19,244 nucleotides of DNA from Pyrodictium delaneyi (lineage in GTDB: Archaea; Thermoproteota; Thermoprotei_A; Sulfolobales; Pyrodictiaceae), in NCBI GenBank assembly GCA_015661645.1, contig DQVR01000036.1:1-19244 (forward strand), read 5' to 3'. The notes under the pieces are model-generated. The model did not search any database, was not told where the DNA came from, and saw only the letters and a list, made by a program, of their open reading frames with translations. The position numbers and the translations under genes are program-made. Below, in pieces: positions 12,912 to 19,244 of the stretch (position 1 is its first letter; each line of letters starts with the position of its first letter).

Positions 12912-14042
12912 ATGCGTCATGCGCTGCTCCAAAAGCTTAGGAGTCTAGCCGAGCAGAGAAACACGTGCGGGATCGTCGTGTCCACTGAGGCTAGTATATT
13001 CTACTTTACTGGGTTCCGGGGCCCGGGCTACTTGGTCTACAGAGTTGCTGACGGTTCGTTTACATTACTCGTCCCTGCGCTAGAGTTCCTACGCGCTAAG
13101 AAGGCTCTAGCCGAGGAAGCGCTAGACGACTATCTGGATATCGTAGCCTTTACACCTTATGGGCTTCCTGGCGGGCTTGCACTTGATGCTACAGACGACT
13201 ATAGACTGGTTACTGGTAGGGCAAGCGACATCATATCATCCATGTTCCAGAATGGCTGCAAGCTACTCGTTGAAACAGACTCCATAACCCTTGTGAAGAA
13301 GCTTGAAAAAGCATTCACCGTGGAGGACGTATCCGAGACTGTAGAGGATATGAGGGCTACTAAGGAGCCGTGGGAGGTGGAGCGCATAGAGGTGGCAACT
13401 GAGATAGCGGAAGCAGCGCTTAACACAGCCATATCTAACCTTGAAGCTGGCATAAGTGAGGCTGAGATAGCAGCTATTATCGAGTATGAGATGAGGCGTA
13501 GAGGCGCCATAGACCACGCCTTCCCGACGATAGTAGCATTTGGCGAGAACACTGTGTATCCACATGCAGAGCCCTCTTCGCGTCGCATACTAGGCTACAA
13601 GCCGCAGCCTGTGCTCATAGATCTTGGTGCCATATACAAGGGATACTGCAGCGACATAACCAGGACCCTTATGGACGGGGCTACCACGGAGTTTAGGAGA
13701 GTAGCGGAAGCCGTACATGAGGCCGTATACACGGCTATAGACGCTATTAGGCCTGGCGCCTCGGCACACGAGGTCTATGAGGTGGCGCGCCGTGTGCTGG
13801 CGTCGAACGGCCTTGACAAATACTTTATACATAGTCTCGGCCATGGAGTAGGCATAGAAGTTCACGAGAAGCCACGCATATCCTACAAGAACGAGATAGA
13901 GCTTCGCGAGGGAATGGTAGTAACTATAGAGCCCGGCGTTTATATTCCTGGGAAGTTCGGCGTAAGGATAGAGGAGCTAGTTCTAGTTACACGCAGTGGT
14001 GCTAAAGTATTGAGCAGATTTCCCTCTATATTGTGGTATTAG
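12912..14042 (+). CDS. pepQ: M24B metallopeptidase, Xaa-Pro dipeptidase/aminopeptidase (PepQ-like)
   Basis: This enzyme should cleave dipeptides with C-terminal proline or remove an N-terminal residue before proline, in the cytoplasm. The creatinase-like N-terminal domain spans about 1-140; the pita-bread catalytic domain follows. The five metal ligands are all in place: D237 (LIDLGA), D248 (CSDITRT), H311 (GHGVGIEVHE), E340 (IEPGVY) and E354 (VRIEELV). A conserved H218 (VYPHAE) precedes them. The length of 376 residues is slightly above the usual 350-360. The start is ATG with GGGTG 8 nt upstream. It follows the LOG-like gene by 68 nt on the same strand and may share its transcript, although a TATA-like TAAAAG at 12831-12836 is also present. 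PepP-type specificity cannot be excluded. Confidence 0.9.
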   Translation: MRHALLQKLRSLAEQRNTCGIVVSTEASIFYFTGFRGPGYLVYRVADGSFTLLVPALEFLRAKKALAEEALDDYLDIVAFTPYGLPGGLALDATDDYRLVTGRASDIISSMFQNGCKLLVETDSITLVKKLEKAFTVEDVSETVEDMRATKEPWEVERIEVATEIAEAALNTAISNLEAGISEAEIAAIIEYEMRRRGAIDHAFPTIVAFGENTVYPHAEPSSRRILGYKPQPVLIDLGAIYKGYCSDITRTLMDGATTEFRRVAEAVHEAVYTAIDAIRPGASAHEVYEVARRVLASNGLDKYFIHSLGHGVGIEVHEKPRISYKNEIELREGMVVTIEPGVYIPGKFGVRIEELVLVTRSGAKVLSRFPSILWY

Positions 14043-14150
14043 ATAAGATTGAGAAGCTAGCTAGGCCCCTATACGATTGCAAAGGTATCTTTTCTACACG
14101 TGGTCTATTTCAGGCCCAACCAAGCCGTATATCCACCTAGACCGTATAGG

Positions 14151-14208
14151 TTTCTATAAAAATACTAGCACTAATGCCTAAGAGTTGTACCCGGGGCGCA
14201 AAAATACT
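14151..14208 (+). promoter_or_regulatory. Two TATA-like elements upstream of the DUF763 gene
   Basis: TTTCTATAAAAATACT (14151-14166) and GCAAAAATACT (14198-14208) share the 9-mer AAAAATACT and lie 42 nt apart in the 195-nt upstream spacer. The downstream copy is 30-38 nt before the ATG, giving a nearly leaderless mRNA; the upstream copy would give a leader of about 50 nt. Confidence 0.5.
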
Positions 14209-14237
14209 GACCAGTAGGCCAAGCCGGGTAGTGCGAT

Positions 14238-15410
14238 ATGCGGGGCATAGCTGAACTACCTCTCCATGGCGGCCATGTACCCGCGTGGCTTGCGCACTAC
14301 ATGAAGAGGCTAGCCAAGGCTATGCTCTCTGTGATGGTTGAGACTCATGGGCCGGATAGGGTTGTCGAGTGGTTTTCAGACCCTATATGGTTCCAGGCAT
14401 TCAACAACGCTATTGGCATGGATTGGGACAGTAGCGGGTCAACAACAGTAACTATCGGCATCGTGAAACAAGTAGCTATGGAGGATCCTAGCCTGGGCAT
14501 AGCCGTGGCCGGCGGTAAGGGCGAAAAGGCTAAGGAGGCGCCCCGCGAGATAGAGAGTATAGCTGGGACGTTCAACATATCCTCCTCGACCGTGGAAGAG
14601 CTTAAATTCGTCTCGAAACTCTCGGCCAAGACCGATTCTGTGCTGCTTCAAGACGGGTACCAGCTATACCACCACGCGGTCATAGTGTCTCGTACTGGCA
14701 AGTGGACTATAATACAGCAAGGAATGAACATAGAGGAGAGACTTGCAAGACGCTACCACTGGGCAAAGCCTCTGCCCCCTATACCAACACTGGAGCCTCA
14801 CAACGCGATAGCCTCTGACAAGAGAGAGAACCTTGTAATAGATATGACGAGCCGAGCTAGTAGCGAGGCACGTGGCACTATACTTGACCTTATACGTGAG
14901 AACCCCCGCAAGCTCCTGAACCAGATACGCCAAGCATACACCCTGGTAAAGGGAGTCGTGCCCCTGTCATCATTCCAGGCAAACCGACCTACAGACTCCC
15001 TCAAGGCCTTAAGGATGTATGCTAGGTACTATCGTCCACAGAGCAGGCCTCCCCGCCATATAGAGAAGGTCCTAAACAAGATCTATGAAGTCTCGCCTAA
15101 AAGTATAGAAGAACTCATACTGGTCGAAGGTGTTGGACCTGCCACGCTGCGCAGCCTAGCACTTGTGGCTGAAATAATATACGGCGTTCCTGTAAACCAT
15201 AGAGATCCAGCGAATAGCCCCATCGACCCATTTAGGTACGCATACATAGCTGGAGGAAAGGACGGCATTCCGTACCCATTCCGCCGAGACTACGCCGAGA
15301 AAGTGATAGAGTTCCTTGAGAAGGTTGTTGAAGAGGCTAGGCTCGACGAGAAGAACCGAAAGAGAGCGCTAGATAGACTGAAAAGGCTCGCCAGTATGCT
15401 TCCACGCTAA
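14238..15410 (+). CDS. DUF763 protein of unknown function
   Basis: This is a member of DUF763 (PF05559, COG1415), found in archaea and scattered bacteria, without a proven role. Family marks are the RGIAELPLHGGHVPAWL opening, VVEWFSDPIWFQAFNNAIGMDWDSSG near 42-67, an EIESIAG..NISSSTVEEL stretch around 103-122, and LLQDGYQLYHHA near 136-147. Residues about 285-312 contain an IYEVSPKSIEEL segment followed by VEGVGPATLRSLALVAE, a helix-hairpin-helix-like element that suggests DNA or RNA contact. A basic helical tail follows. There is no signal or membrane segment. The length is 390 residues; the start is ATG. It is monocistronic with two possible TATA boxes and converges on S8e. A function in nucleic-acid metabolism is inference. 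Confidence 0.85.
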   Translation: MRGIAELPLHGGHVPAWLAHYMKRLAKAMLSVMVETHGPDRVVEWFSDPIWFQAFNNAIGMDWDSSGSTTVTIGIVKQVAMEDPSLGIAVAGGKGEKAKEAPREIESIAGTFNISSSTVEELKFVSKLSAKTDSVLLQDGYQLYHHAVIVSRTGKWTIIQQGMNIEERLARRYHWAKPLPPIPTLEPHNAIASDKRENLVIDMTSRASSEARGTILDLIRENPRKLLNQIRQAYTLVKGVVPLSSFQANRPTDSLKALRMYARYYRPQSRPPRHIEKVLNKIYEVSPKSIEELILVEGVGPATLRSLALVAEIIYGVPVNHRDPANSPIDPFRYAYIAGGKDGIPYPFRRDYAEKVIEFLEKVVEEARLDEKNRKRALDRLKRLASMLPR

Positions 15411-15431
15411 GAGATAGCAGTGTAAAACATC

Positions 15432-15447
15432 CTACTATGTTTAGTAG
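15432..15447. terminator. Hairpin between the convergent DUF763 and S8e genes
   Basis: CTACTA (15432-15437) TGTT TAGTAG (15442-15447) is a perfect 6-bp inverted repeat centred in the 41-nt spacer between the two stop codons. It could serve as a two-way end signal; flanking T-runs are weak. Confidence 0.35.
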
Positions 15448-15451
15448 AACC

Positions 15452-15847
15452 TTACTGCCTCTTTTCCACCAGTACAGCATTTATGACGCCGTCCTGGCCC
15501 GGACGGGAGGTTACGACAGCCTTGCCGAGTTCAGTCTCTATGATAGCCCCCTTGGTTATTATGTTAGCGCGTGCATAATGAGGGTTTGCAGGCGTTTCTA
15601 GAACACGTAGTATCTTCACCTTCTTAGCGGTCTTTGTCTCGGGGTCAACTACGTTAACATATACTGCGCGCTTTAGTCTTACCTTATAGTTGCCTCCACG
15701 TACTCTTATCAGCTGGCGCACCTCTTTGTCCGCTAGTCTCGTGTGAGTAGGGTATCTGCCCATCCAGTACTTCCTCTTTACCTTCTGGTGTGGCCACTTT
15801 CTACCTCCAGTGGGCTTCTTGAGGTCATTACCCTGGTATACGCCCAT
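15452..15847 (-). CDS. rps8e: 30S ribosomal protein S8e (eS8)
   Basis: S8e is a basic small-subunit protein shared by archaea and eukaryotes. Family blocks are a GRKWPHQKVKRKYWMGR stretch at 15-31, a RVRGGNYKVRLKRA stretch near 48-61, a VKILRVLETPANPHYARAN block, and the C-terminal GKAVVTSRPGQDGVINAVLV. The length of 131 residues matches archaeal members. The ATG (15845-15847) directly abuts the stop codon of the DUF84 gene with no spacer, so translation is probably coupled. A G-rich stretch inside the end of that gene could act as ribosome binding site. It is the last gene of a minus-strand run. Confidence 0.96.
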   Translation of the reverse strand: MGVYQGNDLKKPTGGRKWPHQKVKRKYWMGRYPTHTRLADKEVRQLIRVRGGNYKVRLKRAVYVNVVDPETKTAKKVKILRVLETPANPHYARANIITKGAIIETELGKAVVTSRPGQDGVINAVLVEKRQ

Positions 15848-16483
15848 CTAGCCTTCGCCCCCGGCGGTGATGCTATTGGGGCTTGCCTGGCTATAAGCTC
15901 TGCTTTCCCTTCCTAGTTTCTCGATTACCTCGCCTATGCGCGGGAGGCTCTTGTATAGGCCCGGGTTCAGCCTCGGGACTAGTGCCATAACCACAGCATT
16001 GTATGTAAGGTCTGTCCGGGTCACAAGGCCTGCTGTAAGGTAGCCTATAAGGCCTAACTTCTCCCCGATACCTTTGCGCCCAGTTATTCTCGCAGCAATA
16101 GTTCCCAGCTCTACTCTGTTATTCAGCTCGCTTATCCAGTCACGGGGAAGCGGGAAAGCCTGGCTCAGCCCGACTGACACGTAGCCTTCCCGGTCTACTA
16201 TGGCCGCTGCCTGTAGCTCTAGCGGCTCTACGCCAGTCTCCACAACACCTGCCTCTACGCCTACACCGTAGTCGGCATCTAGCTTTCTTAGAGCATTTAC
16301 CGCCCGGTTTACAGCCCCTAGAACTATCTCATGGGCACCAAGCGGCTGTGGCGGCACACCACTATCTACTTCTACCCCCTGCACGTCGGCTAGGCATAGC
16401 AGCCTTATTGCACGCCTTACAGCGTTCACCTTAACGGGGTTGGTAGAGCCCACTGCTACTAGACATGCTTGCTGCGTCGTCAA
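15848..16483 (-). CDS. DUF84/YjjX-family NTPase (inosine/xanthosine triphosphatase-like)
   Basis: DUF84 enzymes hydrolyse non-canonical purine triphosphates (ITP, XTP), keeping them out of nucleic acids. Visible family blocks: VGSTNPVKVNAVRRAI (11-26), VDSGVPPQPLG (39-49), a GAVNRAVNAL segment (56-65), then DYGVGVEAGVVE (71-82), with acidic metal-binding positions in the expected places. A GIGEKLGLIGYLTAGLVTRTDL segment near the C-terminus is also family-like. At 211 residues it is longer than most archaeal members (about 175-190) because of a loosely conserved tail rich in Ser and Gly. The TTG start has GGAGG only 2 nt upstream, so an internal GTG (before GSTNP) or an upstream start remains possible. 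It sits between the RNA methyltransferase and S8e genes, abutting the latter. Confidence 0.85.
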   Translation of the reverse strand: MTTQQACLVAVGSTNPVKVNAVRRAIRLLCLADVQGVEVDSGVPPQPLGAHEIVLGAVNRAVNALRKLDADYGVGVEAGVVETGVEPLELQAAAIVDREGYVSVGLSQAFPLPRDWISELNNRVELGTIAARITGRKGIGEKLGLIGYLTAGLVTRTDLTYNAVVMALVPRLNPGLYKSLPRIGEVIEKLGRESRAYSQASPNSITAGGEG

Positions 16484-16511
16484 TGCCTCCAGTACCCTGC
16501 GGCGTACAGCT

Positions 16512-16526
16512 CCCCCGGCTAGGGGG
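16512..16526 (-). terminator. GC-rich hairpin between the methyltransferase and DUF84 genes
   Basis: CCCCC (16512-16516) GGCTA GGGGG (16522-16526) gives a perfect 5-bp stem 15 nt after the methyltransferase stop. TGCATGCA (16531-16538) is a nearby palindrome. It could be a processing site that sets different expression of the downstream genes. Confidence 0.3.
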
Positions 16527-16541
16527 TATATGCATGCACCG

Positions 16542-17897
16542 CTAGAAGCCTACAGTTGGCCGCTTGCGTATCAACGCGTAGAAGAACCCAGTAGTGCCAT
16601 GTCTATGTGGCCACGCTCTCATGGTTCCTGGCAGGAGCGGGGACCCGTCGTAGGGGCCTTGGATCGGCACTAGTTCGATGTCGCTCCTGCTGTCTAGGAG
16701 CCATTGTATATTGTACTCGCCTTCTTCGGGTAAAACGCTGCATACGGTGTAAAGTAGGAGTCCGCCTGGTTTAAGTAATCTAACCGCTTCTAGTAACATG
16801 GTACGCTGCCTTTCTACCTGCTTCTTTACCGCTTTCTCTGTGAGCCTCCAGCGGGCTTCGGGGTGCTTCGCTAGCGCACCAGTGCTGGTGCAGGGAGGGT
16901 CTAGCAGCACGCGGTCAGCGTGGAGACGTAGAGTGGACGACACATTGCGGGCGTCACCTATGACAGGATAGATTGATGTTATCGTGCCAGTCCTTCTAGC
17001 CAGGTCTAGGAGTCTCTCCATACGGTCGCTAAACACGTCGAAAGCGATTATCCTGGCTTTATTATGGGCTATCTCTGCCAGATGCGTGGTCTTTCCCCCG
17101 GGTGCTGCACACATGTCTACAATGAGTTCACCCGGCCTTGCGCCTAGCACTTCTCCGGCTGCAGCGCTTGCCTCGTCCTGCGGCACTACTTCGCCAGCTA
17201 GCAATGGCTTGAAGTTATTGTAGTCCAGCTGGCCACGGTACCTCACATGCCAGGGTACTCTAGTGCTTTCCCAGGCCTCTACCCCGCGGTCCCTGAGCGC
17301 CCGTATAATCCTGCTAACACTTGTCTTAAGCCTATTAACACGAAATCCTAGGATAGGCCTCCTAGTATTCACTGCCCTCGCAAAATGCTCGAGCTCCTCG
17401 TGGCCTAGTAGATTCTCTAGCCTCCTTATCAGCAAGCCGGGAAGGAGGTAGCGTAACTCGAGCTCCTCTATCCTATCTCTGGGCTTCCATGGCTCTCTTA
17501 AGAGGCTCCGGTAGAGGCTCGATACTATTTCTGCTTTGTTGCCGAACCGTATCATGAGGAGGTGCGTAATACCGTTTATCACCGTGTTATTGAACTCCTC
17601 GTCGCCTACATCGTCAAACATTGCCAGGACTACAGCTAGTCTTGCTGTTTGCCGTAGTGCTGCTGGAAGCCTTGACGGCTCTATAGCCGCTCTACTCGCC
17701 ACTATCTTGTCCACTATACCCTGCATACGGTACATCTTATACACTATTGCTGTGAACACACTGTCATAGCGTGTGCCGAGAATACCATACTTTGCGAAAA
17801 CCCTTCTCTTGACAACTTGGAACGGTTTTATCCTTTCCGACTCTTCAAGGGCCTCGATAAGGGCCTTAACATACTTCTTGTCAATCCTCGGAGTCAT
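16542..17897 (-). CDS. NOL1/NOP2/Sun RNA m5C methyltransferase with NusB-like N-terminal domain
   Basis: This should transfer a methyl group from SAM to carbon 5 of a cytosine in rRNA or tRNA. Residues about 1-140 are an all-helical NusB-like domain (RRVFAKYGILGTRYDSV; FNNTVINGITHLL), the arrangement of bacterial RsmB. Residues about 180-445 are the Rossmann methyltransferase: a QDEASAAAGEVLGARPGE stretch near 240, motif I VDMCAAPGGKT (260-270), motif IV DPPCTSTG (333-340) and motif VI TVCSV (384-388). C386 of motif VI should be the attacking cysteine and C336 the releasing one. At 451 residues it is full length. ATG 17897 has GGTG (17906-17909) 8 nt upstream. It lies 35 nt after the ketopantoate-reductase-like gene. 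The RNA target cannot be read from sequence. Confidence 0.92.
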   Translation of the reverse strand: MTPRIDKKYVKALIEALEESERIKPFQVVKRRVFAKYGILGTRYDSVFTAIVYKMYRMQGIVDKIVASRAAIEPSRLPAALRQTARLAVVLAMFDDVGDEEFNNTVINGITHLLMIRFGNKAEIVSSLYRSLLREPWKPRDRIEELELRYLLPGLLIRRLENLLGHEELEHFARAVNTRRPILGFRVNRLKTSVSRIIRALRDRGVEAWESTRVPWHVRYRGQLDYNNFKPLLAGEVVPQDEASAAAGEVLGARPGELIVDMCAAPGGKTTHLAEIAHNKARIIAFDVFSDRMERLLDLARRTGTITSIYPVIGDARNVSSTLRLHADRVLLDPPCTSTGALAKHPEARWRLTEKAVKKQVERQRTMLLEAVRLLKPGGLLLYTVCSVLPEEGEYNIQWLLDSRSDIELVPIQGPYDGSPLLPGTMRAWPHRHGTTGFFYALIRKRPTVGF

Positions 17898-17917
17898 TAT
17901 TTATACACCGCTACACA

Positions 17918-17925
17918 TGGTATAG
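17918..17925 (-). promoter_or_regulatory. Possible internal TATA box for the methyltransferase gene
   Basis: TCTATACC (minus strand) lies 21-28 nt upstream of the ATG in the 35-nt spacer. Initiation from it would be nearly leaderless, so the gene may use this promoter or the upstream transcript. Confidence 0.3.
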
Positions 17926-17932
17926 ACGATGT

Positions 17933-18847
17933 CTAGGCGACGTTCCTCATACCTTCCTCGACAGCCTTAACCATTAGGTATACTGAGTCCGTGTACGGTG
18001 TATAGACGTCATATCTTACGGCTTGTCTCAGTAGGTAACCTAGTATGTAGTCTGCCTCTGTCTCCCTGCGTTCATTAACATCCTGAAGCATCCTCGGCAT
18101 ACATCCTCTAACACTCGCTGCTTCCTCGAGGGCTTCGCTCGCCCTCCTCCATAGCTTCACACCTGCCTTCTCTGCTATCCTTTCGGCCTCCTCGGCTACC
18201 AGGGTGGCTAGCTCGCGGGCGTAGCGTAGCCTCCAGAGCCTCGAGTACGGGAGGCCCAGCACCGCTGAGACCGGCTGAAGTGCTGCCGCAACTATGCTGT
18301 AGTCCCATAACAGCTCTTTCACTAGCCCATCCTTATCCTCCGTCCGGAGGCCGGGGACTCTAACGATGCGCCTTATCGTGTCCACGCTGAGATCAGCAGC
18401 TGCGATGCGAAGAACACCTGTCCCAGGCCACTCTATCTCGCCAACGCCTATCTTCCTTATACATGTGTACAGGCCTATCACGCCAGCCACTTTTATACCT
18501 AGGCTTTCACTGAGTTCGAGAACATAAGGCGATGGCTGGACCAGTATCACGCCGCCTTCAGGGGACAAGAGGGTCTTAACGGAGCTGAGCGCTTCCTCTA
18601 TATTGTTTAGCCTGGACGCCACTATTACATAGTCATACTCGCCTCTAGCCGCCGACACATAGGCTACCGATACCTTTGCCCGGGCTTCACCTCCACCATG
18701 GTGGACACATACCTCTCTCTGCAGAAGGGGCGTGACACTGTCAGCGCTGAGGCATAGTAGCTTCGGCCTATACCCTGCTGACGCTATGTTGGCTGCCAGG
18801 AATAGCCCTACGGAGCCGCAGCCTACTATGACTATGCCCTCGTTCAA
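17933..18847 (-). CDS. Ketopantoate reductase (ApbA/PanE)-family protein with altered active site
   Basis: The fold is that of NADPH-dependent 2-dehydropantoate 2-reductase. An N-terminal Rossmann domain has GCGSVG (9-14), and a C-terminal helical domain follows with RMLQDVNERRETEADYILGYLL (252-273), which aligns closely with E. coli PanE. E264 matches catalytic E256. The other catalytic positions do not match: aligning LLWDYSIVAAALQP with E. coli ELWRKLAVNCVINP puts Y183 at K176, A187 at N180 and Q191 at N184, and the NG.G loop (N98) is VQPSP (103-107). Canonical pantoate synthesis is therefore doubtful; it may act on another substrate or only bind a nucleotide. The length of 304 residues is normal. 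The start is TTG (18845-18847) behind GGCGGT. A TATA box lies at 18890-18896. Confidence 0.8.
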   Translation of the reverse strand: MNEGIVIVGCGSVGLFLAANIASAGYRPKLLCLSADSVTPLLQREVCVHHGGGEARAKVSVAYVSAARGEYDYVIVASRLNNIEEALSSVKTLLSPEGGVILVQPSPYVLELSESLGIKVAGVIGLYTCIRKIGVGEIEWPGTGVLRIAAADLSVDTIRRIVRVPGLRTEDKDGLVKELLWDYSIVAAALQPVSAVLGLPYSRLWRLRYARELATLVAEEAERIAEKAGVKLWRRASEALEEAASVRGCMPRMLQDVNERRETEADYILGYLLRQAVRYDVYTPYTDSVYLMVKAVEEGMRNVA

Positions 18848-18851
18848 TGCC

Positions 18852-18874
18852 GTACCGCCTGGATGGCTCGGTAC
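18852..18874. promoter_or_regulatory. Inverted repeat at the start region of the PanE-like gene
   Basis: GTACCG (18852-18857) and CGGTAC (18869-18874) are a perfect 6-bp inverted repeat separated by 11 nt. They span the stretch between the predicted transcription start and the TTG. It could be an operator or an mRNA hairpin covering the ribosome binding site. Confidence 0.35.
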
Positions 18875-18889
18875 TACGGGTCCTGTGGC

Positions 18890-18896
18890 TTTTAAC
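18890..18896 (-). promoter_or_regulatory. TATA box of the PanE-like/methyltransferase/DUF84/S8e run
   Basis: GTTAAAA (minus strand), preceded by GC-rich BRE-like sequence (AAGCGG), lies 43-49 nt upstream of the TTG start. Initiation near 18865 would give a leader of about 18 nt. Confidence 0.5.
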
Positions 18897-18975
18897 CCGC
18901 TTTGCCTCTACTCTGACTACTTCATTGTAACTAATAGGAGCCGCCCGCCACCCCCCAGCAACGAGGGCACGTCTT

Positions 18976-19244
18976 ATGCTGAAAAGGCTCGGCACGGTGC
19001 TTCACACGACCCCTAACGGGTACATAGTAGCAAGGCTAGAGAGAGAGGACAACAGTGTACCGCCACTCAATACTGTAGTCTACGACGAAGACATGAACAG
19101 GGTGGGTATACTCCTGGACATAATCGGCCCCATTACCTCCCCCTACGTAGTCATTAAGCCTTCATCACGTGAAGTCCGGGTTAGTGAGGGCACGCGGCTC
19201 TACTATAGGCCGCCTACTCCACGGCGGAGGCGCGGCAGGAGACA
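18976..19244 (+). CDS. gar1: H/ACA RNP protein Gar1 (partial, cut by window edge)
   Basis: Gar1 is a component of the H/ACA ribonucleoprotein that converts uridines to pseudouridine in rRNA; it binds Cbf5 and helps load and release substrate. The 89 codons visible read MLKRLGTVLHTTPNGYIVAR at the start, then VVYDEDMNRVGILLDIIGPI at about 34-53, the Gar1 core block, then SPYVVIKPS, and end in a basic RRRRGRR stretch that runs off the window. ATG 18976 is the first good start; a GAGGG lies 8 nt upstream. It is divergent from the PanE-like gene. In many archaea a transcription factor B gene follows, which cannot be checked here. Confidence 0.88.
   Translation, partial: MLKRLGTVLHTTPNGYIVARLEREDNSVPPLNTVVYDEDMNRVGILLDIIGPITSPYVVIKPSSREVRVSEGTRLYYRPPTPRRRRGRR

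Overview
The window reads as a hyperthermophilic crenarchaeal chromosome segment, most likely Desulfurococcales and close to the Pyrodictiaceae (an inference from protein style; no 16S is present). Evidence: archaeal/eukaryal-type information-processing genes (Rpo7/RpoE, Spt4, aIF2-gamma, aIF5B, S6e, S8e, Gar1); AGOG, an archaeal-type 8-oxoguanine glycosylase; a short helicase-less XPF of crenarchaeal type; TATA-box promoters; Shine-Dalgarno sequences of the GGTG/GGAGG type; and heavy use of TTG and GTG starts. It is gene-dense chromosome. I saw no IS element, integrase, CRISPR array, tRNA or rRNA.

Left block (1-6279): on the minus strand, in transcription order, S6e, then aIF2-gamma overlapping a Fcf1-like PIN protein, then Rpo7, Spt4 and GTP-dependent dephospho-CoA kinase. 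aIF5B is divergent on the plus strand. This is the widely conserved archaeal transcription/translation cluster. The S6e/aIF5B divergent region carries several inverted repeats, two of them inside the predicted S6e mRNA leader.

Middle block (6280-15410): a cytoplasmic M28 aminopeptidase-like protein converges on AGOG. A 308-base divergent intergenic region rich in inverted repeats follows. Then come a DHH/DHHA1 phosphoesterase overlapping a DUF429 putative nuclease, an Asp-ligated ferredoxin of the Pyrococcus type with a clear terminator, the minus-strand XPF nuclease, a LOG/SLOG-fold protein, an M24 Xaa-Pro dipeptidase and a DUF763 protein of unknown function. Several of these act, or may act, on nucleic acids (AGOG, XPF, DHH, DUF429, DUF763), but only the DHH-DUF429 pair looks co-transcribed.

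Right block (15452-19244): a minus-strand run in transcription order of a ketopantoate-reductase-family protein, a NusB-domain/NOL1-NOP2-Sun RNA m5C methyltransferase, a DUF84 (YjjX-like) NTPase and S8e. The 5' part of gar1 is divergent at the right edge. Translation and RNA modification dominate.

I found no obviously new multi-gene system. The most notable points are a PanE-family protein whose catalytic residues are substituted, an aIF2-gamma with only half of its zinc-knuckle cysteines, the overlapping DHH-DUF429 gene pair, the structured AGOG/DHH intergenic region and the S6e leader hairpins.
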